A DNA stretch of 64,000 bases. Origin: Psychrobacter immobilis (GTDB lineage: Bacteria; Pseudomonadota; Gammaproteobacteria; Pseudomonadales; Moraxellaceae). The stretch spans positions 62,001 to 126,000 of the forward strand of contig NZ_CAJGZN010000008.1 in assembly GCF_904846235.1 (NCBI RefSeq). The letters run 5' to 3'. The notes beneath the pieces were generated by a model. The model was not told where the DNA came from. It saw only the letters and a program-made list of their open reading frames with translations, and did no database searches. Made by a program: the position numbers and the translations under genes. Positions 36,556 to 46,607 of this stretch are shown in pieces (within the stretch, counting starts at the first letter, position 1; each line of letters starts with the position of its first letter).

Positions 36556-37995
36556 ATGAGTATTCAACAGCTAGAAACGGATTATCTAATCATTGGTAGT
36601 GGCGCGGTGGGCATGGCTTTTGCCGATGTGCTGCTCACAGAAACAGATGCTAATATTATTATCGTCGATAAACATCATAAGCCAGGTGGTCATTGGAACG
36701 ATGCCTATTCGTTTGTCACCTTACATCAGCCGTCATCTTTTTATGGCGTTAGCTCACGTGAGCTTTGCGGCGGTATGATTGATAAAATTGGCTTAAACAA
36801 AGGCTTATCTGAGCTGGCGTCAGGCGCAGAAGTCATGGCGTACTTTGATAAAGTCATGAAGCACACGTTTTTACCAAGTGGCCGCGTGAAGTACTTCCCG
36901 ATGTGTGAGTACCAAGGCGACGGCAAGTTTTCATCATTACTGTCTGATACCAACTATGAGGTTAAGGTCAACAAGAAAATCATTGATGGCACTTATTTTA
37001 AAACCTCAGTACCAGCTACCCATACCCCAAACTTTGAGATTGCTGAAGGTGTTAAGTTTGGCCCGTTAAATGACTTGCCGAGTCTAACCAAACCCCGTGA
37101 TGGTTACGTGATTATCGGCGGTGGAAAAACAGGTATTGATGCGGTTTTATGGCTACTAGAGAATCAAATTGACCCAGACAATATCACGTGGATTATGCCA
37201 AGAGATGCTTGGCTGATCGATCGTAAAAATACCCAACCCTCTCGTGATTTTTTCACCCATACTATTGGAGCACAGGCTACTCAGGCAGAAGCGATTGCTG
37301 AGGCAGAAAACATCGAAAACCTGTTTGATCGTTTAGAAAAAGGCGGCGTATTAATGCGCATTGATCCAAATGTGCGCCCGAAAATGTTCCATGGCGCTAC
37401 CATTAGCAGTGAAGAGCTCAAGCAGTTACGCCGTGTTAAAAACATTGTACGTAAAGGTCGCGTGACCCGCTTAGATACTGACAAGATTTATTTTGGTGAG
37501 GACAGCATTTCTACCACCCCCAACACCATGCATATCGACTGCTCTGCACGGGCAGTACCAGTGACAGAGACGTACGATGTATTCAAAGGTGATACCGTGG
37601 TGGTGCAAACCGTACGTACCTATCAACCTGTATTTAGTGCCGCATTTATCGCCCACATCGAGGCTAATTATGATGATGAAACTATCAAAAATGAGTTGTG
37701 CCAAGTGGTGCCAATTCCAAATCATGATACGGACTTTTTGGTTGGCCTTGTTAAACAAATGCAGAATCAGATGCGTTGGTCAAAGGAGCCTGTGCTACGT
37801 GAATGGATGATCAACAATCGCTTAGATGGCTTCACCAAATTGGTACGAGCCAGCGAAGACATGCCACCTGAAGAGCTTGCTATTCTTAAGCTTCTAAAAG
37901 AAGCAGGACCAAAAGCCGCTGCAAACATGCCTAAGCTCATGAGTGAAATCATGCAAATTACGGCAGCGCGTCAAGCCAAAACTGCTAATGCTTAA
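36556..37995 (+). CDS. FAD/NAD(P)-binding flavoprotein (monooxygenase-like)
   Basis: A 479-residue oxidoreductase with two dinucleotide folds: LIIGSGAVGMAFADVLL at the N-terminus (FAD) and YVIIGGGKTGIDAVLWLL (~190-205, NAD(P)H). PGGHWNDAYSFVTLHQPSSFYG resembles flavin monooxygenases of the Baeyer-Villiger/FMO class (by position ~45-65), but I see no full BVMO fingerprint. It pairs with the following DUF2855 gene (33-base gap) under TetR control. A detoxification or xenobiotic oxidation role is plausible; the substrate is unknown. Confidence 0.82.
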   Translation: MSIQQLETDYLIIGSGAVGMAFADVLLTETDANIIIVDKHHKPGGHWNDAYSFVTLHQPSSFYGVSSRELCGGMIDKIGLNKGLSELASGAEVMAYFDKVMKHTFLPSGRVKYFPMCEYQGDGKFSSLLSDTNYEVKVNKKIIDGTYFKTSVPATHTPNFEIAEGVKFGPLNDLPSLTKPRDGYVIIGGGKTGIDAVLWLLENQIDPDNITWIMPRDAWLIDRKNTQPSRDFFTHTIGAQATQAEAIAEAENIENLFDRLEKGGVLMRIDPNVRPKMFHGATISSEELKQLRRVKNIVRKGRVTRLDTDKIYFGEDSISTTPNTMHIDCSARAVPVTETYDVFKGDTVVVQTVRTYQPVFSAAFIAHIEANYDDETIKNELCQVVPIPNHDTDFLVGLVKQMQNQMRWSKEPVLREWMINNRLDGFTKLVRASEDMPPEELAILKLLKEAGPKAAANMPKLMSEIMQITAARQAKTANA

Positions 37996-38028
37996 TCTGA
38001 TAACTATAAAATAAAAAAGGAAATAACC

Positions 38029-39129
38029 ATGCAAGAATTTCAGACCAATAAAGCAAACTTAACCCAAGCTCGCCTGCAAGAGACGCCTGCACATACCCTA
38101 GGCAATGGCGAAGTACGTGTCAAAGTCGACCGCTTTGCCTTTACCGCCAACAACATTACTTATGCAGTCATGGGTGACCAATTACGCTATTGGCAGTTTT
38201 TTCCGCCAAATGGTGACGAGCCTGAAAAATGGGGTATTATTCCAGTATGGGGTTTTGGCGATGTTGTTGAGTCCAATAGTGATGCACTACCTATCGGTGA
38301 GCGCTTATTCGGTTACTTCCCGCCCGCCAATGAGTTAATCATAACACCCAAGCGAGTCACCCAAACCAGTTTACTTGATGATAGTGTCCATCGTGCCGAG
38401 CTACCACCTGGCTACAATATATATCAGCGCGTCAATCATGAACCTGGTTATGATCGTGCCAATGACGATCAGCGCATGCTGTTGTTTGTCTTGCATCTTA
38501 CCTCATTCTGCTTGCATGATTTATTGAAGCGCAATGACTGGTTTGGTGCAGAGCAAGTATTGATTATCAGTGCCTCTAGCAAGACCAGTACTGGCTTAGC
38601 ATATGGTCTAGCTGATGATAAAAATACACCGCACGTTATCGGTCTCACCTCAAACCGTAATATAGATTTTGTTCAGTCAATTGACGCTTATAACAGTGTG
38701 CTTAGCTATGATACCCTTGAGCAAATTGATGCAACTAAGCCGACGGTTATTGTAGATATGTCAGCCAATACTGACGTGCTTAGTCGTCTACATAGACACT
38801 TAGGCGATAACATGCGTTACACCAGCAATGTCGGTATCACACACTGGGACGAACCACGTCATGCTGAAGGTATCATTCAAGCGCGTAGCCAGCAGTTTTT
38901 TGCGCCCAGTCATGTACAGCAACGTATGAAAGAATGGGGCCCTGAAGAGTTCAATAAACGCTCTATGCACTACATCATGAATAGCACCACAAAAACTAGT
39001 GCGTGGTTAAAGATTCAAGAGCTTGATGGAGTCAATGGCTTACTAGAGGTTTATAAAGATATCTGCGAAGGTAAGATAGCCGCTGATGAAGGTTTGGTAG
39101 TCGTCATGGGTGATAATGAAAAAGACTAG
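38029..39129 (+). CDS. DUF2855 family protein
   Basis: A 366-residue protein of the DUF2855 family, related to medium-chain dehydrogenase/reductases: V-R-V-K-V-D-R-F-A-F-T-A-N-N-I-T-Y at ~30-46, PVWGFGDVV, RLFGYFPPA, and S-A-S-S-K-T-S-T-G-L-A-Y in the nucleotide region. AAAAAGGAA precedes the ATG. The conserved pairing with a flavoprotein suggests they act in sequence on one ketone/enone-type substrate (inference). A terminator follows. Confidence 0.82.
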   Translation: MQEFQTNKANLTQARLQETPAHTLGNGEVRVKVDRFAFTANNITYAVMGDQLRYWQFFPPNGDEPEKWGIIPVWGFGDVVESNSDALPIGERLFGYFPPANELIITPKRVTQTSLLDDSVHRAELPPGYNIYQRVNHEPGYDRANDDQRMLLFVLHLTSFCLHDLLKRNDWFGAEQVLIISASSKTSTGLAYGLADDKNTPHVIGLTSNRNIDFVQSIDAYNSVLSYDTLEQIDATKPTVIVDMSANTDVLSRLHRHLGDNMRYTSNVGITHWDEPRHAEGIIQARSQQFFAPSHVQQRMKEWGPEEFNKRSMHYIMNSTTKTSAWLKIQELDGVNGLLEVYKDICEGKIAADEGLVVVMGDNEKD

Positions 39130-39185
39130 GCTATAAAACTGGCTATAAAATTTATCGACTATTTGTCATTAGCAAAATAAAAATA

Positions 39186-39225
39186 AAAAAGCAGAGAGCC
39201 TAGTCAATAAGCTCTCTGCTTTTTT
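39186..39225 (+). terminator. Terminator of the flavoprotein/DUF2855 operon
   Basis: AAAAAAGCAGAGAG pairs with CTCTCTGCTTTTTT and ends in seven T residues. It lies 57 bases after the DUF2855 stop and may serve the esterase fragment on the other strand too. Confidence 0.85.
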
Positions 39226-39302
39226 TGAGCGTTATATACTGACTACAGACATACACCTTACTCATAATTTTTAAACCTAAAAACTGTGGTTTACATTGCG
39301 GT

Positions 39303-39572
39303 TTAACGTACCCACCCTTCGTCTTTTAGATAATCATGCAGCCCTTCAGCGAACTGTCTATAGCCTGCAGCATTGGCATGAATTTTATCAGATTTCAATG
39401 CATCATCTGACAGTACAGTGGACCAGCCATCAGAATACAGAGGTATGCCTTCAGCTTCCGCAATATCTTCATACAGTGGATTATCACTTGCCTTACCAAA
39501 CAAAGCACTGGTACTGATAGTAACTGACAACCCTATACCTGCCAGCATTAAAAACCTACTACGTAGCTTCAC
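39303..39572 (-). pseudogene. GDSL-type esterase with internal deletion
   Basis: An 89-residue frame that joins a complete signal-peptide start (MKLRSRFLMLAGIGL) to the C-terminal third of a TesA-like GDSL esterase: N-P-L-Y-E-D-I-A, G-I-P-L-Y-S-D-G-W and the catalytic S-D-K-I-H-A-N-A-A-G-Y-R with the D-x-x-H pair. The GDS nucleophile block and the middle of the enzyme (usual length ~200 residues) are missing, so it cannot be an active esterase of this type. It reads in frame, which suggests a clean deletion. Confidence 0.75.
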
Positions 39573-39793
39573 GTCTTCTCTCCTACTGTTTCTATTGAGT
39601 TAAACTTATTGGAATTAGGTTCAAGTTTTTAAAAATCTATTATTTAACTCTTGTTGTATATTGCTCAGTAACCGTTGTATAGTCCATACAGGAGATAGAC
39701 TACCTGTTGGGCGCAGTACAAGTGCTACTCTACTTAGCATAGACAGTGTATTCATCATAAAGTATAACTTTACCAAGGATACGTGAGGTATTT

Positions 39794-42139
39794 ATGAATA
39801 AAACAGCATCTCAAAGTCAGTCTAAGGATGGAAACCCAGACAAAGAAAAATCTGCAAATCAGAGTCAGTCCATTAAAGCAACCAGTACCGATACCACAAG
39901 TCCTGTGTCAACACCGATCGAAAATACCTTAACAAAAGACACTTTAGAAAAACCTGAGAAAAAACCACAAATTTTCGATGAATTGCAGATAAGTAAGGGT
40001 AAGTATCGCCCAGTGGCACAAGCTGTTGGCCATTGGCTTGATAACATCAACATGGATGCCCTCAATTATCTAAACGAACAAGCAGAAAATATCTTTTACC
40101 GTAAAGGGGTTACCTTTACCGTCTATAGCGATGCCAAAAACATCGAGCGTATGATTCCGTTTGATATCATTCCACGCATTATTGCCGCGAGCGAATGGAA
40201 ACAAATAGAAGCAGGCTGTAAACAGCGTATCACCGCTCTCAATGCATTCTTACATGATATTTACCATGACCAAGCCATCATGAAGGCGGATATTGTCCCT
40301 GCCAGCTACGTCTATGCCAGTGGCTGTTATGAGCCATGGATGATGGGCATTGAGCTCGACAAACCTATCTATTCGCACATCAGCGGTATTGATTTGATTC
40401 GAGACGAGACAGGTAAATTTTGTGTGTTAGAGGATAACTTGCGTACCCCATCAGGCGTCTCATATATGCTTGAGAGTCGCAATATATCAGAGACACTATT
40501 AGCTGATATATTTTCTGACACCCCTATTATGGGTATTAGTGATTACCCTAGCCGTCTCAAAGCCTGTCTTGCCAGCTCAACATCCAAATATGATCCACAA
40601 GTCGTCATTTTAACGCCAGGTCGCTTTAATAGTGCCTATTATGAGCATGCTTTCTTGGCGCATGAGATGAATGTGCCACTCGTCCATGGGTATGATTTGG
40701 TCGTTGAGGACAGCAAAGTCTATATGCAAGGAATTCGCGGCAAGGTACAAGTCGATGTGATCTACCGCCGCATTGATGATCCCTATATTGACCCGTTAGC
40801 CTTTAAATCTGACTCCATATTAGGTGTATCAGGGCTCATGAGTGCTTATCGCGCTGGCAACGTGGTGATCGTTAACGCCCCAGGTACGGGCGTGGCCGAT
40901 GATAAGAGTCTCTATCCTTTTGTACCAGATATGATCAAATTCTACTTAAATGAAGAGCCTATCTTACCTAATATCGAGACATACCAGTGCCGTAAGCCTG
41001 ATGATCTCAAATATGTGCTCGATAATCTAGACAAGCTGGTGGTAAAAGAAACGCAAGGCTCAGGCGGCTACGGGATGCTTATTGGTCCAACGTCGACCAA
41101 AAAAGAAATCGAAGAATATCGCCTGCGCTTGCTTGAAAACCCAGCCGGTTTTATTGCTCAACCGACTATCTCACTATCTACCAATCCTACTGCCGTAAGC
41201 GATGGTATCGCACCGCGTCATATTGACTTGCGCCCCTTTATCCTCAGTCATGGTGATGGCACAGTAGATATTGTACCCGGTGGTCTGACACGAGTGGCCA
41301 TGGTTGAAGGCTCTTTGGTCGTCAATTCATCACAAGGCGGTGGTATCAAGGACACTTGGATTATTGATGACAGTGATTTAGACAACCAGCAAACCGACAA
41401 GTGCTCGCCTTTATCCTCAATAGGTGTCAATGCTTCAGGGCACGCGAACTACTATGATCGCGTCCAACCCTTAGAAACAGGTTACGAGAGTTTAGATGAT
41501 GCGCCCATGATACTGCTACTCTCTACCGCCAGCCACTTGATATGGCTAGGCCGATATAGTGAGCGTCTGTATTACTACGACGATGTTATGAAACAACTCG
41601 TCAAAGGCGATCTAAAAAAATCACAGATCAGACATTTAATTAGCCATTTAGGGTTTGCCGTTGATGGTGAAGTGTCACTTACCACCATGAAAGCACAAAT
41701 GATGGCTGATTTGGAACAAAACATCATACCCAATATCGTGCAATCGATTGAGGATAATGTCCAAGAGGCCAAAGGTGTCATTGGTAAAGATACTGCTGAG
41801 TTATACAACTTGATCAAGCGTTTATCGAGTGCTGGCACGTATCGAGCGGCGACCTTGCAGCTACACGCGTGTAACGCTGCGATGAAACAAGAGAATCCGA
41901 CAGTGACTTGCTTCTGGCAATTGGGGCGTCACTTTGAGCAGCTTGAGCGTGCCGTCTTGTTGGGAGAGGATTCAACAGAGATCAGTTTTGAATTCAGACA
42001 TTGGATTAATGAGTTGCCGGAGAATACGCGCTGGCGTGAGCTTATCCGCTTGACCAACCAGATGATCAGGTCAAAGAAATTTAGTGATTTTGCGCTGATT
42101 AGCAAGGAGTTCAATCTCATATTGCGTCAAGGTGTATAG
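39794..42139 (+). CDS. Circularly permuted ATP-grasp / alpha-E fusion protein
   Basis: A 781-residue protein. After a Ser/Gln/Lys/Thr-rich start (1-60), residues ~80-540 match the circularly permuted ATP-grasp type (DUF404/DUF407: IPRIIAASEWKQIEAGCKQR, GIDLIRDETGKFCVLEDNLR, KETQGSGGYGML by position). Residues ~570-781 match the helical alpha-E (DUF403) domain (HLIWLGRYSERLYYYDDVM, FWQLGRHFEQLERAVLL). In most operons these are two separate genes. The ATP-grasp part should form peptide or amide bonds using ATP. With the transglutaminase-like and Anbu genes it forms a predicted peptide synthesis/turnover system known from comparative genomics, but not biochemically defined. Confidence 0.88.
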   Translation: MNKTASQSQSKDGNPDKEKSANQSQSIKATSTDTTSPVSTPIENTLTKDTLEKPEKKPQIFDELQISKGKYRPVAQAVGHWLDNINMDALNYLNEQAENIFYRKGVTFTVYSDAKNIERMIPFDIIPRIIAASEWKQIEAGCKQRITALNAFLHDIYHDQAIMKADIVPASYVYASGCYEPWMMGIELDKPIYSHISGIDLIRDETGKFCVLEDNLRTPSGVSYMLESRNISETLLADIFSDTPIMGISDYPSRLKACLASSTSKYDPQVVILTPGRFNSAYYEHAFLAHEMNVPLVHGYDLVVEDSKVYMQGIRGKVQVDVIYRRIDDPYIDPLAFKSDSILGVSGLMSAYRAGNVVIVNAPGTGVADDKSLYPFVPDMIKFYLNEEPILPNIETYQCRKPDDLKYVLDNLDKLVVKETQGSGGYGMLIGPTSTKKEIEEYRLRLLENPAGFIAQPTISLSTNPTAVSDGIAPRHIDLRPFILSHGDGTVDIVPGGLTRVAMVEGSLVVNSSQGGGIKDTWIIDDSDLDNQQTDKCSPLSSIGVNASGHANYYDRVQPLETGYESLDDAPMILLLSTASHLIWLGRYSERLYYYDDVMKQLVKGDLKKSQIRHLISHLGFAVDGEVSLTTMKAQMMADLEQNIIPNIVQSIEDNVQEAKGVIGKDTAELYNLIKRLSSAGTYRAATLQLHACNAAMKQENPTVTCFWQLGRHFEQLERAVLLGEDSTEISFEFRHWINELPENTRWRELIRLTNQMIRSKKFSDFALISKEFNLILRQGV

Positions 42140-42225
42140 AAGGTGTCTAGCCAAAAACCAATAACAACGGCTCATGAGACATATGGAATAAACAGAAAGT
42201 AGAAAGATGCTATAAGGAAAATGCC

Positions 42226-43011
42226 ATGAAACTTCAAATCAGTCACCAAACCAACTATTATTACGATGAGCTAGCGCAGCGCAGTGTACAGTATATACGC
42301 ATGACCCCCATGCAAATGCCGCATCAGACCATTCATAAATGGGATGTCATGCTCCCTAAAGTGGCGACTAACCAAAAGGACGGCTTTGGTAATGCATGGC
42401 TCACGCTCAGTCGTAACGAGGCACATAACAACTTACAAATGCAGGCGTCGGGTATCGTTGAGATCAACACCGAAACCGAACGTTTAGAGGATATGGATCA
42501 TGTCCCCTACCTGCTATTTACCGTACAAACCCCGTTGACCAAATGCTCACAAGAGATGCGAGAATTTGCAGCACCATATCTGAAAACCCCTACTCATGAC
42601 AGCTTAAAGGCGATGGCGAATGCCCTTATTATGAAAATGCCTTTTGTTAAAGACGTCACACATGTGGGCACAACTGCTGCTAAGGCGTTTGCGACAAGTG
42701 CCGGTGTGTGCCAAGACCATACGCATGTATTTTTAGGTATCTTGCGCGATCAACAGATTCCAGCGCGTTATGTGTCCGGTTATCTGTATGACGATACCGA
42801 AAATCACATGGCCAGTCATGCATGGGCTGAGGTTTGGCTGGATGGTTACTGGTATACTTTTGATATCTCAAATCAGGCATTTACCCCAAACTCACATGTG
42901 TATGTGGCTATTGGACGAGATTATCTAGATACGGCGCCTGTTCGCGGCGTGCGTATGGGCGGCGGTTACGAAAATCTTTACAGTTTGGTATTAGTCAAAA
43001 AGCTATCATAG
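42226..43011 (+). CDS. Transglutaminase-like cysteine protease family protein
   Basis: A 261-residue protein with the bacterial transglutaminase-like N-terminal domain (ISHQTNYYYDELAQRSVQYIRM) and a papain-like catalytic core. The triad is visible: Cys in S-A-G-V-C-Q-D-H (~161), His in S-H-A-W-A-E-V-W (~197) and Asp in T-F-D-I-S-N (~212). It is expected in the cytoplasm, cutting or joining peptides made by the ATP-grasp partner. AAGGAAA precedes the ATG, and it is 86 bases behind the ATP-grasp gene. Confidence 0.9.
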   Translation: MKLQISHQTNYYYDELAQRSVQYIRMTPMQMPHQTIHKWDVMLPKVATNQKDGFGNAWLTLSRNEAHNNLQMQASGIVEINTETERLEDMDHVPYLLFTVQTPLTKCSQEMREFAAPYLKTPTHDSLKAMANALIMKMPFVKDVTHVGTTAAKAFATSAGVCQDHTHVFLGILRDQQIPARYVSGYLYDDTENHMASHAWAEVWLDGYWYTFDISNQAFTPNSHVYVAIGRDYLDTAPVRGVRMGGGYENLYSLVLVKKLS

Positions 43012-43053
43012 CGTTTGCTATTTTTTATTACGTTTATTCATCAAGGGTATTTT

Positions 43054-43794
43054 ATGACTTATTGTGCTGCCATTCGTCTAAAAGACGGTATGGTCTTTGC
43101 CAGTGACACGCGCACGAATGCCGGTGTTGATCACATATCGACATTCAGAAAGTTGTATCAATACGGCGTTGAAGGCGAGCGCTTTATGGTGCTACAGACA
43201 GCTGGTAGCTTAGCGACATCGCAGGCAGTGTTCAATAAACTACAAAGCGACATTGACCAGCGTGCTGAGAGTAACCTCAATACAGTAGCGACGTTGTTTG
43301 ATGCCGCGCAAATGGTTGGTGAATGTATGCGTGATGTTATGAACCATGCAAAAGCAGTCGCTAACTCTACTCGCGATGGTGCATTTACCAGCTCGTTTAT
43401 GCTTGGTGGTCAAATAAAAGGACAGCCACCTGAGCTATACCTGATTTATCCTGAAGGCAATTGCATCAAAGCCACTGAAGATACGCCCTTCTTTCAGTTA
43501 GGTGAAAGCAAATATGGCAAACCTATTTTGGATCGTTCTGTCAGCTACAACACGGATGTAAGACACGCGGCACGTGCGCTGATGCTGTCATTTGATTCTA
43601 CGATTCACTCAAATCTATCAGTCGGTATGCCGATAGATTTTGTACTTTATGACAATGACAGCCTAGCTCTGCCCAACGGCCGACGTATTGATGAGCGTGA
43701 TGAGTACTTTAATACGATTCGTCATCAGTGGTCAGATGCGTTACGTCGCACGTTAGTTGAATTGCCTAAATGTCCTGATGGTTATTGGGGATAG
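43054..43794 (+). CDS. Anbu-type proteasome-like peptidase
   Basis: A 246-residue Ntn hydrolase of the Anbu (bacterial proteasome homologue) family. The ATG at 43054 with AAGGG six bases upstream puts the catalytic Thr at position 2 (M-T-Y-C), as in other Anbu proteins, followed by GMVFASDTRTNAGVDHISTF. The longer reading from 43015 would bury the nucleophile and is rejected. It closes the three-gene ATP-grasp/transglutaminase/Anbu operon. The natural substrate is unknown. Confidence 0.9.
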   Translation: MTYCAAIRLKDGMVFASDTRTNAGVDHISTFRKLYQYGVEGERFMVLQTAGSLATSQAVFNKLQSDIDQRAESNLNTVATLFDAAQMVGECMRDVMNHAKAVANSTRDGAFTSSFMLGGQIKGQPPELYLIYPEGNCIKATEDTPFFQLGESKYGKPILDRSVSYNTDVRHAARALMLSFDSTIHSNLSVGMPIDFVLYDNDSLALPNGRRIDERDEYFNTIRHQWSDALRRTLVELPKCPDGYWG

Positions 43795-43844
43795 TCCTTC
43801 CACCTTCGAACCCAATTTGAAGACTTGTCTTCACTTCAATAAAA

Positions 43845-46412
43845 TCATACCAATAAAAACGGTGCGGTGCGACTGTCTTTTGATTGGGCCACGTCATGTG
43901 GTGTACCTTGAGCGACGATTACCCCGCCCGCACCCCCTGCCCCTGGTCCGATATCAATGATCCAGTCACTATTGCTCGCCACTTGCATGTCATGCTCAAC
44001 CATAATAACGGTATTGCCCGCATCAACGAGACCGTTCAGCTGCGTCATAAGCATAGACACGTCAGCAGGGTGTAGGCCGGTGGTTGGCTCATCCAATATG
44101 TATAGTGTGTCGCCTCGCTGCGTGCGTTGCAGCTCGGTGGCAAGTTTAATACGTTGCGCTTCACCACCCGACAATTCGGTGGCAGGCTGACCCAGACGTA
44201 AGTAACCAAGTCCAACTTGTAGCAACGCTTCTAATGCACGCAAAATAGGTGCTTCATCAGCAAAAAACTCATGTGCCGCTTCAACTGTTAAATTCAAAAC
44301 TTCAGCGATGTTTTTGTCTCGATAAGTGATTGCTAACGTTTCCTCATCATAGCGTTGACCATGACATACCTGACAAGGTGCATAGACGCTTGGTAAGAAT
44401 AATAATTCAACACTGACAAACCCTAAACCTTCGCAATTTGGGCAGCGGCCTTTAGTCGTATTAAATGAGAACCTGCCAGCATCATAGCCTTGCGCTTTTG
44501 CTTGCTTGGTCGCTGCAAACAGCTTGCGTACATCGTCAAACAAGCCCGTATAGGTTGCCAAGTTAGATCGCGGTGTACGACCAATTGCTTTTTGATTGAT
44601 ATTAATAAGCCGACGGACGTGCTCCATGCCAGCGACGATCTCACCGCCAGTTACTGACTCAAGCTCCTGCTCAAGTAAGTCCGCCTCACCGACAGGCGCT
44701 TCTGTAACTGTCTTCTGCCCCAACGCTTCACTGACAAGCTCTACCAATGCTTGGCTGACGAGACTTGATTTGCCTGAGCCTGAGACCCCTGTGACGCTGG
44801 TCATCACCCCAAGCGGAAACTCAACATCTAATCCTGTAATATTATTTCGCTCAATGTTGGCAAGCTTAAGCCAGGCTGCCGGCTGCCTTGTGTTAGATTT
44901 TGACTGTGCGTTAGACGTAGCATTGGCAAATAGATATTGACCAGTATGCGACTGCGTAACTTTACGAAGTCCATCTACAGGGCCACTATAGACAATCTCG
45001 CCACCATGCGTGCCTGCCTTTGGCCCGACATCGACTACCCAGTCGGCATGTCTGATGACACTCACATCATGCTCAACGACAAACACCGAATTACCAGTGG
45101 TAATCAGCTCATCCAACGCACCTAGCAATGCTTGAGTATCAGCAGGATGAAGACCTGCCGATGGCTCATCAAGGACATATACCACGCCAAACAACTGCGA
45201 GCGAATCTGGGTTGCCAGCCGTAGTCGCTGTAGCTCACCAGGAGAGAGAGTCGGTGTGGTACGCTCAAGCGAGAGATAGCCTAACCCTAACCTTGTCAGC
45301 GCTTCAACACGAGAGAGAATATCACTGGCGATACGCTGGGCGACGATGGCTTTTTCGCGGTTTGGTGTGTTATCGCCTACCTTAGTACGAGCGGTTGCTT
45401 CTAATTTTTCCGCCATTTCAGTCAGTGTTAACTGTGATAGCTCACCGATATCGAGTCCTGCAAACTTAACCGATAGCGATTCTTTCTTTAGTTTCTTGCC
45501 ATGACATTCAGGGCACTCAGATATCTGCATAAACTGCGAGACGCGTTTTTTGGTACGCGGGCTCTGAGTGGTAGCAAAAGAGTGCAAAATGAAGTTTTTG
45601 GCACTGGTAAAAGTACCCATATAGTTTGGCTTTTCGCCCTTCTCAATCGCATCGCGTGTTTGTTCGATGTTGTATTCAGGATAGACAGGTACCGTCGGTG
45701 TATCATCTGTAAACAAAATCCAATCACGTGTTTTTTTCGGCAGTGTGTGCCATGGTTTATCGATATCATAGCCTAATGTGGTCAATATACGACTGAGGTT
45801 TTGTCCTTGCCACGCTGGTGGCCAAGCCGCAATTGCCCGCTCGCGTATACTCTTAGTGTTATCTGGCACCAACAGCTCTTCAGTGACCTCAAATACGCGG
45901 CCGATACCTGAGCAAGTCGGACAAGCGCCATCTGGCGTATTGGGAGAGAATGCATCGGCATATAGTATTCCTTGACCCGCCGGATACTCTCCTGCGCGTG
46001 AGTAGAGCATACGCAGACCATTGGATATCGTCGTTACACTACCCACAGATGAGCGCACTGAAGGCGTACCCCGCTTCTGCTGCAAAGCAACGGCTGGTGG
46101 CAACCCCTCTATAGAATCAACATCTGGCTCATCGACCTGATCAATGAGCCGTCTTGCATAAGGGGATACCGAATCAAGATAGCGGCGTTGTGACTCGGCA
46201 AACAACGTACCAAATGCTAATGACGACTTTCCTGAGCCTGAGATACCGGTAAAGACCACCAAAGCATTGCGAGGTAAATCAACATCAACGTTCTTCAAAT
46301 TGTGTACACGCGCGCCTCTGACCTGAATATTGTCTTGATCAGGGTTATAAAGGGCATTTTTTACTGTGTTTGTTTTACTTGTTTTTTCTTCTAATTTTTT
46401 TGGGTTCGCCAT
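43845..46412 (-). CDS. UvrA2-like ABC ATPase (excinuclease subunit A paralogue)
   Basis: An 855-residue UvrA-type protein with two ABC modules: Walker [10 protein letters not shown] and GVSGSGKSS, signatures LSPGE and LSGGE, Walker [14 protein letters not shown] and [13 protein letters not shown], and Cys-x2-Cys zinc modules ([31 protein letters not shown]). True UvrA has ~940 residues. Here the stretch after [10 protein letters not shown] goes almost directly to the first zinc module, so the UvrB-binding insertion is absent, which is typical of UvrA2. It may help tolerance to DNA-damaging or DNA-binding compounds; it is unlikely to replace uvrA. Confidence 0.88.
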   Translation of the reverse strand: MANPKKLEEKTSKTNTVKNALYNPDQDNIQVRGARVHNLKNVDVDLPRNALVVFTGISGSGKSSLAFGTLFAESQRRYLDSVSPYARRLIDQVDEPDVDSIEGLPPAVALQQKRGTPSVRSSVGSVTTISNGLRMLYSRAGEYPAGQGILYADAFSPNTPDGACPTCSGIGRVFEVTEELLVPDNTKSIRERAIAAWPPAWQGQNLSRILTTLGYDIDKPWHTLPKKTRDWILFTDDTPTVPVYPEYNIEQTRDAIEKGEKPNYMGTFTSAKNFILHSFATTQSPRTKKRVSQFMQISECPECHGKKLKKESLSVKFAGLDIGELSQLTLTEMAEKLEATARTKVGDNTPNREKAIVAQRIASDILSRVEALTRLGLGYLSLERTTPTLSPGELQRLRLATQIRSQLFGVVYVLDEPSAGLHPADTQALLGALDELITTGNSVFVVEHDVSVIRHADWVVDVGPKAGTHGGEIVYSGPVDGLRKVTQSHTGQYLFANATSNAQSKSNTRQPAAWLKLANIERNNITGLDVEFPLGVMTSVTGVSGSGKSSLVSQALVELVSEALGQKTVTEAPVGEADLLEQELESVTGGEIVAGMEHVRRLININQKAIGRTPRSNLATYTGLFDDVRKLFAATKQAKAQGYDAGRFSFNTTKGRCPNCEGLGFVSVELLFLPSVYAPCQVCHGQRYDEETLAITYRDKNIAEVLNLTVEAAHEFFADEAPILRALEALLQVGLGYLRLGQPATELSGGEAQRIKLATELQRTQRGDTLYILDEPTTGLHPADVSMLMTQLNGLVDAGNTVIMVEHDMQVASNSDWIIDIGPGAGGAGGVIVAQGTPHDVAQSKDSRTAPFLLV

Positions 46413-46556
46413 AGCGTTATTGTTCCTATGAATCGTTGTTTATTCCTAATTAGCAGAAAGGTTAACACGTACTTATGCAAGGCTGTGGCTAGGCTTACGT
46501 ATCAATAGCATAGATAGACAAAACGATAACTCAAGTCATCCAATCATTAATAATAA

Positions 46557-46580
46557 AAAACCCGCATCAAGGCGGGTTTT
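46557..46580 (-). terminator. Terminator after the DUF819 gene
   Basis: AAAACCCGC pairs with GCGGGTTTT, with A and T runs on both sides, 28 bases downstream of the DUF819 stop on the minus strand. Confidence 0.85.
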
Positions 46581-46607
46581 GTTTAGCAAGAACTGAAAAT
46601 TTAGACA

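Noticed and set aside
43015..43053. Longer N-terminus of the Anbu peptidase
   Set aside because: It would place 13 residues before the catalytic Thr; the ATG at 43054 has the proper ribosome site.
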